A stretch of DNA of 33,350 bases, from contig JAMOOS010000264.1 of the NCBI GenBank assembly GCA_027065245.1, positions 1-33,350 on the forward strand, given 5' to 3'. Origin of the DNA: Desulfuromonadaceae bacterium (GTDB lineage: Bacteria > Desulfobacterota > Desulfuromonadia > Desulfuromonadales > Desulfuromonadaceae). Position 1 is the stretch's first letter; the number at the start of each line of letters is the position of its first letter. The position numbers and the translations under genes are program-made. The notes beneath the pieces are model-generated. The model saw only the letters and a list, made by a program, of their open reading frames with translations. It had not been told where the DNA came from and did not search any database. Of this stretch, positions 25,360-31,686 are shown in pieces.

Positions 25360-26324
25360 TAGATAACTCTGCCCTGCTGCAACTCTGGCGCGATCAGCCG
25401 TGGCACGACGCGCTGCAGGCGGTGCTGGCCGACATGGAGCAGTTTCAGCAACGCGATCGCAAGAGTCGCGCCTATGCTGAGGCGATTGCTGCTGTGCCGC
25501 CTCTGCCTACTGCCGCGCCGCAGCTGGATCGCGATCAGGTAACCATCGGCACCGCCGCGCAACTGACAGCGGCACAGCACAACCATCTGCAACAGGCGCT
25601 GTTCGCCTTGAGACCGTGGCGCAAGGGGCCGTTTAACCTGTACGGCATCGAAATAGACAGCGAATGGGTATCGGCGCTTAAATGGCAGCGCCTACAGGGC
25701 AATATCGCGCCGCTGCGCGGGCGGCGGGTGCTGGATGTCGGCAGCAGCTGCGGTTACTACCTGCTGCGCATGCAGGCGGAACAGCCGCGCCTGCTGGTGG
25801 GGCTGGAGCCATACGCTACCTTTTACTACCAGTTCTGTCTGCTGCAGCGCCTGTTTAAGATCGCCACCTGTTTTACTCTGCCGCTGAAATTTGAGCAGAT
25901 GCCGCTGCTGGAGGGTTATTTTGACAGCGTGTTTCACATGGGGGTGCTGTACCACGTCAAATCGCCGCTGGATACCCTGGTGCGTTTGCGTCGCACCCTG
26001 CGTCGTGGCGGCGAACTGGTGCTGGAAACCCTGGTGATTCCCGGTGATGAATATCTGGCGCTGGCGCCGCCGCAGCGTTACGCCAAGATGAACAATGTCT
26101 ATTTTATCCCCACGGTAAACTGTCTGCAGGCGTGGCTGGAGCGCAGCGGCTTTACCAATGTGCGCTGTGTCGATGTTACCCGCACCACCGGTGTCGAGCA
26201 GCGTAAAACCGCCTGGATTCAGACCGAATCCCTAGCTGACTTTCTCGATCCTGACGATGAGATGAAAACGGTGGAGGGCTACCCGGCGCCACGGCGCGCC
26301 CTGATGCTGGCCGAGGTGAAATGA
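25356..26324 (+). CDS. cmoB: tRNA U34 carboxymethyltransferase
   Basis: A 322-residue enzyme that transfers the carboxymethyl group of carboxy-SAM to ho5U34 of tRNA to give cmo5U. The N-terminal helical region is followed by LRPWRKGPFNLYGIEIDSEW, the family hallmark before the SAM fold, and then VLDVGSSCGYYLLRM (about residues 127-141), FHMGVLYHVKSPL and GGELVLETLVI. Length equals E. coli CmoB (323) to within one residue. The start overlaps the cmoA stop by four bases and needs no separate ribosome site. The Nudix gene overlaps its own stop in turn. Confidence 0.95.
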   Translation: MIDNSALLQLWRDQPWHDALQAVLADMEQFQQRDRKSRAYAEAIAAVPPLPTAAPQLDRDQVTIGTAAQLTAAQHNHLQQALFALRPWRKGPFNLYGIEIDSEWVSALKWQRLQGNIAPLRGRRVLDVGSSCGYYLLRMQAEQPRLLVGLEPYATFYYQFCLLQRLFKIATCFTLPLKFEQMPLLEGYFDSVFHMGVLYHVKSPLDTLVRLRRTLRRGGELVLETLVIPGDEYLALAPPQRYAKMNNVYFIPTVNCLQAWLERSGFTNVRCVDVTRTTGVEQRKTAWIQTESLADFLDPDDEMKTVEGYPAPRRALMLAEVK

Positions 26325-26935
26325 TGGAAGAACAACAGCCGACTGTGGATCATCTGCGCCGACATCTGGCGGAATATTCACCGCAGCTGGCTGGCGGCGG
26401 GCAATGCAGTGCCGCTGTAGCGCTGGTGTTGCGCCAGGGGGCGGAAGGGGTGGAGGTGTTGTTTATCCACCGCGCCCGTAACGCCGCCGATCCGTGGTCG
26501 GGAAACATCGCTTTTCCCGGTGGGCGTATAGAAGCTGATGATGACGATGCCATGATGGCGGCCATGCGTGAAACGGCTGAAGAGGTCGGGATTGTGCTGG
26601 AACGTGACCAGTTGCTCGGGCGCCTGGACGACCAGCACGGCGTGCGCATCAACGTCTGGGTAAGCTGTTACGTGTTTGTCAGCACCGCCACAGTTGGTGC
26701 TACCGCTGCCGACGAGGTGCAGCACGCCTTCTGGTATCCACTGGAACAGTTGCTCAGCAGCGAGCGCCATGGCCGCTTTGCGGTGGACTGGCACGGCGAG
26801 CAGAGCCTGGTGCCGGCGATCAAACTACATGACGACCTGCCGGTGCTGTGGGGACTTACCTACCGCTTTATCAGCAACTTCTTTGCTGCCAGCGCTATTT
26901 TGCCTGCCACTTTAGCGGCGTGTACCTTCAAGTAG
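26321..26935 (+). CDS. Nudix hydrolase, CoA-pyrophosphatase-like
   Basis: A 204-residue Nudix protein. The region before the Nudix box, LFIHRARNAADPWSGNIAFPGGR (about residues 47-69), matches the NuCoA-type upstream motif of CoA diphosphatases (NudL/PCD1 type). The box itself ends normally in RETAEEVGI. Its first part, GGRIEADDDD, has an extra residue and Asp where Glu is usual, so the metal site is slightly altered. Function is likely hydrolysis of a nucleoside diphosphate-linked compound, with CoA derivatives as the best guess. It overlaps the cmoB stop by four bases, so it belongs to the cmo transcript. Confidence 0.85.
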   Translation: MMEEQQPTVDHLRRHLAEYSPQLAGGGQCSAAVALVLRQGAEGVEVLFIHRARNAADPWSGNIAFPGGRIEADDDDAMMAAMRETAEEVGIVLERDQLLGRLDDQHGVRINVWVSCYVFVSTATVGATAADEVQHAFWYPLEQLLSSERHGRFAVDWHGEQSLVPAIKLHDDLPVLWGLTYRFISNFFAASAILPATLAACTFK

Positions 26936-26941
26936 CCTGCA

Positions 26942-27373
26942 TTACAGTGGCGGCGCCGCCGCGCCCAGGCGCTGCTGGCGGTCGAAGCGTAGCCGTGCCA
27001 GTACCCACTTGCCGTCGCGTTGCAGCGAAGTGAAACCCACATAAATACTCTGGCTGGTGTAGCGTATCTCAGCATAGACAAAGTTGGACGAGATGGTCTG
27101 TTTGACCATCAACACTGTATAACCCTGGTATTTACCGTACAGACGCTCGATATTTTTCAGATACTGGCAGTTTGAAGCCAGCTGAGTGGCGTTGACGTAT
27201 GGGCTGCCCTCCAGCCAGCGTTTTACCCCGGCGGCGTAACCGCTGCTACGGTAGGCGGCAAAGCCGGCGTGGATGTACTCCGGCACCTGTTTGGTGGCGG
27301 GCGGAGCAGTTGCCCATACTGTCCCGGCATGGAGCAGGGTGGTGGTCATGATAAGGATAATGAGATTTTTCAT
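26942..27373 (-). CDS. Small secreted protein of unknown function
   Basis: A 143-residue protein with a clear signal peptide (about 1-22; hydrophobic core LIILIMTTTLLHAG, cleavage near VWA). I do not recognise the family. The mature part is basic and mixed alpha/beta: KRWLEGSPYVNATQL with a single Cys in NCQYLKNIERLYGKY, then strand-like KQTISSNFVYAEIRYTSQSIYVGF and GKWVLARLRF. The strand pattern recalls small periplasmic domains of the DUF4019 or SnoaL/NTF2-like type, but I cannot confirm either. GAGGAG lies 10 bases before the ATG, so it is probably expressed. It is convergent with the Nudix gene, six bases apart. Confidence 0.75.
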   Translation of the reverse strand: MKNLIILIMTTTLLHAGTVWATAPPATKQVPEYIHAGFAAYRSSGYAAGVKRWLEGSPYVNATQLASNCQYLKNIERLYGKYQGYTVLMVKQTISSNFVYAEIRYTSQSIYVGFTSLQRDGKWVLARLRFDRQQRLGAAAPPL

Positions 27374-27458
27374 AGTGGGAACTCCTCTGAAGCGGCAGAC
27401 AGATCCATATTACAGTAGATAGGTGGAGTGAAATGGTCAACAATTAAATTGAGATTTT

Positions 27459-27489
27459 ACATTTGACAAATGTCGCTATTGTCTATTAG
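27459..27489 (+). promoter_or_regulatory. tRNA promoter overlapped by a perfect palindrome
   Basis: A consensus TTGACA (27463-27468) with TATTAG 15 bases later can drive the tRNA starting at 27512. The perfect inverted repeat ACATTTG-A-CAAATGT (27459-27473) covers the -35 element. It might be an operator, or it may act on the divergent secreted-protein gene. Confidence 0.45.
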
Positions 27490-27511
27490 TATCACTTCTC
27501 TGTTTTCCAGT

Positions 27512-27588
27512 GGGCCTATAGCTCAGTTGGTCAGAGCCACCGGCTCATAACCGGTTTGTCCCAGGTTCGAGTCCTGGTGGGCCCACCA
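27512..27588 (+). tRNA. tRNA with CAU anticodon, probably tRNA-Ile2 (lysidine-modified)
   Basis: A complete 77-base cloverleaf with encoded CCA. The acceptor GGGCCTA pairs with TGGGCCC over seven positions (one T-G), followed by discriminator A. D stem GCTC/GAGC, anticodon stem ACCGG/CCGGT with loop CTCATAA (anticodon CAU), T arm CCAGG-TTCGAGT-CCTGG. CAU may be initiator Met, elongator Met or Ile2. The initiator is excluded by the G1-C72 pair and the anticodon stem lacking GGG/CCC. C4-G69 and C5-G68 match the TilS recognition pairs of E. coli tRNA-Ile2, so Ile2 is favoured. Confidence 0.93.
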
Positions 27589-27667
27589 CTTACAGATCAC
27601 ACGAAGGGCAGTTGATGGTAAGGACACGCAGGCGTTATCGCCATCGCAGTAAACCGTATATTTTAAG

Positions 27668-27705
27668 GAGAGTGCAATCACACCAGAGTTGCACTCTCTT
27701 TTTTT
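27668..27705 (+). terminator. Intrinsic terminator after the tRNA, directly before the NIF3 gene
   Basis: GAGAGTGCAA (27668-27677) and TTGCACTCTC (27689-27698) form a perfect 10-bp stem with an 11-base loop and a T7 tail. It lies about 80 bases after the tRNA and ends 11 bases before the next ATG. Confidence 0.88.
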
Positions 27706-27716
27706 GAGGGAGGCTC

Positions 27717-28847
27717 ATGGCTGCCGCAGTAACCATGCGCATGGCCGATCTGGCCGGGTTGCTCAACCGCTGCTATCCCCCCGATTTGGCCGAGGAATGG
27801 GATAATGTCGGCTTGCAGGTTGGTGATTCCGCTCAGGAAATAACCGCTGTCATGGTTGCTTTGGATCCCGGCATGACGGCAGTCAAACAGGCTTTGGCTC
27901 ACCAGTGCCAGGCTTTGATAACCCACCACCCGCTACTGTTCAAAGGTCTCAAAAAAATCTCACCCGGTGATGAAACCGGCCGCATCATCTATACCGCCAT
28001 CAAGGCCGATCTGGCCATCTTCAGTTGTCATACCAATCTCGATAGTGCTGCCAATGGTCTCAATGACTGGCTGGCTGCCCGGCTGGCGTTGTGCGATTGC
28101 AAGCCGTTGCAGCCGCCGCAGGGCGGTGACTTGCTCAAGCTGGTGGTGTATGTGCCCCGCGCGCATGAAGAGGCGGTGGCCCGAGCGGTGTGGGCGGCTG
28201 GAGCCGGTTGTATTGGCGCATACGATCACTGTTCGTTTCGAGCTGCGGGGATCGGGACGTTTCGCCCCGGCCGGGGGAGCGCGCCATTTATCGGTCGTGT
28301 CGGTAGTGATGAGCGGGTGGATGAAGTGCGTTTTGAAACTGTGGTCAGTCGTGCCGCCTGCGCCAGAGTGGTGGCCAGAATGCTCAAGGCCCATCCTTAC
28401 GAGGAGGTGGCCTACGATCTCATCCCCCTGGCCAATCGACGAGATGATGTCGGCCTGGGGCGCATCGGCACCCTGGAGCATCCTCTTGGTCTGGAGCAGT
28501 TTGCCGAGCGTTGTAAAAATGCCCTTGATTGTGCCGCGCTGCGGCTGGTTGCCGCGCCGGGACGGCAGCAGATTAAAAAGGTGGCGGTGTGTGGCGGCAG
28601 CGGCGCCGCGCTTGTGCACGCGGCGGCGCGTCAGGGTGCCGATGTGCTGGTGACCGGCGATATGAAATATCACGAGGCGCTTACGGCACAGGCCCTGGGG
28701 GTGAGCGTGATTGATGCCGGGCACTTTGCCACCGAACGGTTAATGGCTCAGGAACTGGCCGCGCGGTTGCGCGCTGCCGCCGCCGAACGACGCTGGCAGG
28801 TGGAGTTCATGGTGGCGGACGAGGTCGATCCGTTTGTCTTTGTCTGA
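27717..28847 (+). CDS. NIF3/YbgI-family dinuclear metal protein (GTP cyclohydrolase 1 type 2 homologue)
   Basis: A 376-residue protein of the long YqfO form: two NIF3 halves with an inserted CutA/PII-like domain (about residues 130-235). Metal ligands are visible as the HH pair in ITHHPLLF, the histidine in SCHTNLD, the histidine in GDMKYHEAL, and H/E in DAGHFATER. NIF3 proteins form toroidal hexamers; cellular function is not settled, and the GTP cyclohydrolase name is by homology. GGGAGG lies 4-5 bases before the ATG. With only 11 bases between the tRNA terminator and the start codon, the gene has no room for its own promoter there, so read-through seems required. Confidence 0.92.
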   Translation: MAAAVTMRMADLAGLLNRCYPPDLAEEWDNVGLQVGDSAQEITAVMVALDPGMTAVKQALAHQCQALITHHPLLFKGLKKISPGDETGRIIYTAIKADLAIFSCHTNLDSAANGLNDWLAARLALCDCKPLQPPQGGDLLKLVVYVPRAHEEAVARAVWAAGAGCIGAYDHCSFRAAGIGTFRPGRGSAPFIGRVGSDERVDEVRFETVVSRAACARVVARMLKAHPYEEVAYDLIPLANRRDDVGLGRIGTLEHPLGLEQFAERCKNALDCAALRLVAAPGRQQIKKVAVCGGSGAALVHAAARQGADVLVTGDMKYHEALTAQALGVSVIDAGHFATERLMAQELAARLRAAAAERRWQVEFMVADEVDPFVFV

Positions 28848-28934
28848 CGGCTTGCAGGTAAACCGTAGCGAAATTTTTTACTTAGCCATCTTATTTGTTT
28901 TTGCGAGACCATCATATATTACGGAGGTAATGGC

Positions 28935-29648
28935 GTGAAAGAAGAAGTGCAGTTGCTCATAGACTTGCAGGAGCTGGATCAACACATCATAAAGGGGCGT
29001 AAACAGCAGGAGCAGTTGCGCAAGGAACAGGCCAGGCTGGCAGTGCAGGCAGACAAACTGCGTGCAGTTATCGACCAACTGGATGAGCAGATTGCCACCG
29101 TTGAGGCTGAATGCGGTGAAACCAGTAAAGCGCTGGCGCTGGAGCAGGAGAATGTCGCCAAGGCTGAGGCGCGCCTGCCGGAGATCAAAACCCAGAAGGA
29201 ATATCTGGCGGTTCTAAAAGAAGCTGATACCGCCAAAAAACAGTGCAAGGATCTGCAGGAAAAAATCGATGCCAGTCAGGAAGTGCTGCAGGAACTGCAG
29301 GATAATCGCGATGAAAAGCAGCAGCAGCTAGAGGAGTTGCAGCAAAACAACGACAGCCGCAGCAATGAGATAGAGGCCGAACTTGTCAAGATTGACAAGT
29401 CCCTCAGCAGCGAGGATAACAAACGGGAGCGCCTGGCAAAAAAAGTGCCGGAGCAACTGCGTAAAACCTATGATATCCTGCTGCAGCGGCGTAACGGCGT
29501 GGCCATTGTCGAAGCGCGGCGCTATACCTGCCTCGGGTGCAACATGCACCTGCCGCCGCAGTTTTTTAACAACATGCTTAAGCATCAGGGGCTGGATAAC
29601 TGTCCTCATTGCAATCGACTGCTGTATATTCAGCCGCAGGAAAATTAA
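28935..29648 (+). CDS. Coiled-coil protein with C4 zinc ribbon (CT398/zf-RING_7 family)
   Basis: A 237-residue cytoplasmic protein. Residues about 5-170 form a long coiled-coil hairpin rich in E, Q, K and L. The C-terminus carries a zinc ribbon, C-x2-C (CLGC) and C-x2-C (CPHC) about 20 residues apart (near 199-223). The family (PF02591) is found in many bacteria and is thought to bind nucleic acid or proteins; its precise role is not established. The GTG start has GGAGG 8 bases upstream. RNase P RNA follows within about 20 bases, a frequent neighbourhood in deltaproteobacteria. Confidence 0.9.
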   Translation: MKEEVQLLIDLQELDQHIIKGRKQQEQLRKEQARLAVQADKLRAVIDQLDEQIATVEAECGETSKALALEQENVAKAEARLPEIKTQKEYLAVLKEADTAKKQCKDLQEKIDASQEVLQELQDNRDEKQQQLEELQQNNDSRSNEIEAELVKIDKSLSSEDNKRERLAKKVPEQLRKTYDILLQRRNGVAIVEARRYTCLGCNMHLPPQFFNNMLKHQGLDNCPHCNRLLYIQPQEN

Positions 29649-29668
29649 ACACCGATAGCAGATCGTAA

Positions 29669-30049
29669 ACTGGTCGAAGAAGCACAGACGATCGCCGGTC
29701 TCTTGCGAGGCGGGAGGAAAGTCCGGGCTCCGCAGGGCGGGATGGTTCCTAACGGGAACCGGGGGTGACCCCAGGGACAGTGCCACAGAGAGCAGACCGC
29801 CTGCCAGTGGCAGGTAAGGGTGAAAGGGTGAGGTAAGAGCTCACCGGCTCCGCTGGTGACAGTGGAGGCCAGGTAAACCCCATCCGGAGCAAGGCCGAAT
29901 AGGGAAGCGTTTGAGGACGGCCCGTCCGAAGCTTCCGGGTTGGCTGCTTGAGGCCGTCGGCGACGGCGGTCCTAGAGGAATGATCGTCCCCCGGCGGCGG
30001 GTAACTGCCGTCGGGTACAGAACCCGGCTTACGGGCTTCTTCGGCCAGT
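29669..30049 (+). ncRNA. rnpB: RNase P RNA, bacterial type A
   Basis: The catalytic RNA that matures tRNA 5' ends. The 5' flank CTGGTCGAAGAAGC pairs with the 3' flank GCTTCTTCGGCCAG to make P1. The universally conserved GAGGAAAGTCCGGGC (about 29713-29727) and ACAGAACCCGGCTTA (about 30017-30031) form P4 and its surroundings. The internal GAGCAAGGCCGAATAGG-type segment and AGAGGAATGATCG are also typical. About 380 bases in all. Ends are set by the P1 pairing and may be off by a few bases. No T-rich terminator is seen between it and the next gene. Confidence 0.96.
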
Positions 30050-30079
30050 GTTTACCGCTGGCGTGGCAAGGGATTGACA

Positions 30080-30628
30080 ATGGATGAGCAGCAGGCGGGC
30101 AACGCCCGGCGCTGGCAGGAGATCGTTACAGCACTGCAACGGGAGATCTCCTGTCTGGACGGTGAACAGCGGCGCTGGATTGAACAACGCCTGGCACTGG
30201 TGCATGCCCTGCAGCGGCAACTGCACCAGTTGTTTCTTGCCGCCGATGGCGCTGCTGCCTGCGCCCGCTGCGGCGGCGCCTGCTGCGAGCTGGGCCATAA
30301 TCACATGACACTGGTCAATCTGCTCGGTGTGCTGCTGAGTGCCACAGTGCCCGAAGCCGATTTCAGCCGAACCTGCCCGTTTCTGGGGGCCGACGGCTGC
30401 CGCCTGGCGGTGGAGGTGCGGCCATTCAACTGTGTTACCTTTATCTGCCCCGAACTGGAAGAGGCGCTGACACCGGCGCAACAGGAGCGGTTTTACGCCC
30501 TGGAGCGGCAACTGCGGGACCAGTATGCCGTATTTGATGAGCGCTATCTCGGCTCCGGAATGGTCGGGTTGCTGATTCGTAGTCGCCGTATCGGCAGCGC
30601 GCCGTTGCTGGCGCGAGTCGATGTCTAA
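30080..30628 (+). CDS. YkgJ-family cysteine-cluster protein
   Basis: A 182-residue protein with the family cluster C61-x2-C64-x3-C68-C69 (CARCGGACC), followed by CPFL...GCRLAVEVRPFNCVTFICPE, giving about eight cysteines placed as in proteins annotated as zinc- or iron-chelating (PF03692). An N-terminal amphipathic region (1-55) may be a helix pair. Biochemical role is unknown. ATG at 30080 with AAGGGA 7 bases upstream; an earlier in-frame TTG adds two residues. It follows RNase P RNA by 30 bases and precedes the LOG gene by 19 bases. Confidence 0.88.
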   Translation: MDEQQAGNARRWQEIVTALQREISCLDGEQRRWIEQRLALVHALQRQLHQLFLAADGAAACARCGGACCELGHNHMTLVNLLGVLLSATVPEADFSRTCPFLGADGCRLAVEVRPFNCVTFICPELEEALTPAQQERFYALERQLRDQYAVFDERYLGSGMVGLLIRSRRIGSAPLLARVDV

Positions 30629-30647
30629 CTGCTGGAGAGGTGCTGTG

Positions 30648-31676
30648 ATGAAATTATCGTTCAAACGTAAAAACGGCGAGCTCGATGAGCTTATCGACAA
30701 ATTGGTAGCTGCTACCGGCACCAAACATCCGCGCTATATCCGCGAGATGCTCATCGGCGTGCTCAAGGTCGGTGAGAGTGTCGATTACCCTGCTGATCTC
30801 AAATTGATGCGTACCACCCTCAAGGAGATGCGGCGTACCACCGAGGTGTTCGCTCCCTACCGGCGGCGGCGCAAGGTGACCATCTTTGGTTCGGCGCGCA
30901 CCGGCAGCGATGAACCCATCTACCGCAAATGTGTCGATTTTTCCCGTCTGCTGGCGCAGCATGATTACATGGTGATTACCGGCGGCGGCGGCGGCATTAT
31001 GCAAGCCGGTAACGAAGGTGCCGGTGAGGGCAACTCCTTTGCCGTCAATATTCGGCTGCCTTTTGAGCAGGATACCAACCGGGTGATGGAGCGCAGTGAG
31101 CGCACTATCCTGTACCGTTACTTTTTTAATCGCAAGGTGGCGTTTATCAAGGAGGCGGCGGCTATCGCTCTGTTTCCCGGCGGTTTTGGCACCATGGATG
31201 AGGCCATGGAAGTGCTTACCCTGCTGCAGACCGGTAAAACGGCGCCGATTCCGGTGGTGCTTATCGACGATGACGACGGCACCTACTGGGACGACTGGTT
31301 CCGCTTTGCCCGCGACGTGATGCTGCCCAAAGGGTTGATCTCCGGCGAGGATTTTGGCCTGTTTACCATTACCCGCGATGTTAGTGAGGCCTTTGATGTA
31401 ATCGATTCGTTTTACCGCGTCTATCACTCCAGTCGCTACGTGGATAATCTGCTGGTAATCCGTCTCAACCGTGAGCTGTCACCCCGGCAGATAGAGACCC
31501 TGGAGCGGGAATTCCCTGAAATTATGCTGCCCGGTACCCGTATCCGTGCGGTGAGCGCGTTCGATAAGGAAAAAGATCAGCCCGATCTGTGGGAGTTGCC
31601 ACGCCTGGCCATCGAATTCAACCGGCGCAGTTACGGTCTGCTAAATTCGTTTATCCGCCAGATCAACTCGTTTTAG
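30648..31676 (+). CDS. LOG-family Rossmann protein (TIGR00730/putative nucleotide 5'-monophosphate nucleosidase)
   Basis: A 342-residue protein with an N-terminal helical part (1-70) and a Rossmann domain. The nucleotide loop is VITGGGGGIMQAGNEGAG (about 109-126), and the LOG signature PGGFGTMDE is at about 177-185, with the upstream R of YRYFFNRK. Family members cleave nucleoside monophosphates to ribose 5-phosphate and a base; many are mislabelled lysine decarboxylases. ATG at 30648 is preceded by GGAGAGG; an upstream TTG adds nine residues and overlaps the previous gene. The UbiD gene follows after 10 bases. Confidence 0.9.
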   Translation: MKLSFKRKNGELDELIDKLVAATGTKHPRYIREMLIGVLKVGESVDYPADLKLMRTTLKEMRRTTEVFAPYRRRRKVTIFGSARTGSDEPIYRKCVDFSRLLAQHDYMVITGGGGGIMQAGNEGAGEGNSFAVNIRLPFEQDTNRVMERSERTILYRYFFNRKVAFIKEAAAIALFPGGFGTMDEAMEVLTLLQTGKTAPIPVVLIDDDDGTYWDDWFRFARDVMLPKGLISGEDFGLFTITRDVSEAFDVIDSFYRVYHSSRYVDNLLVIRLNRELSPRQIETLEREFPEIMLPGTRIRAVSAFDKEKDQPDLWELPRLAIEFNRRSYGLLNSFIRQINSF

Positions 31677-31686
31677 GGAGCGTAAC

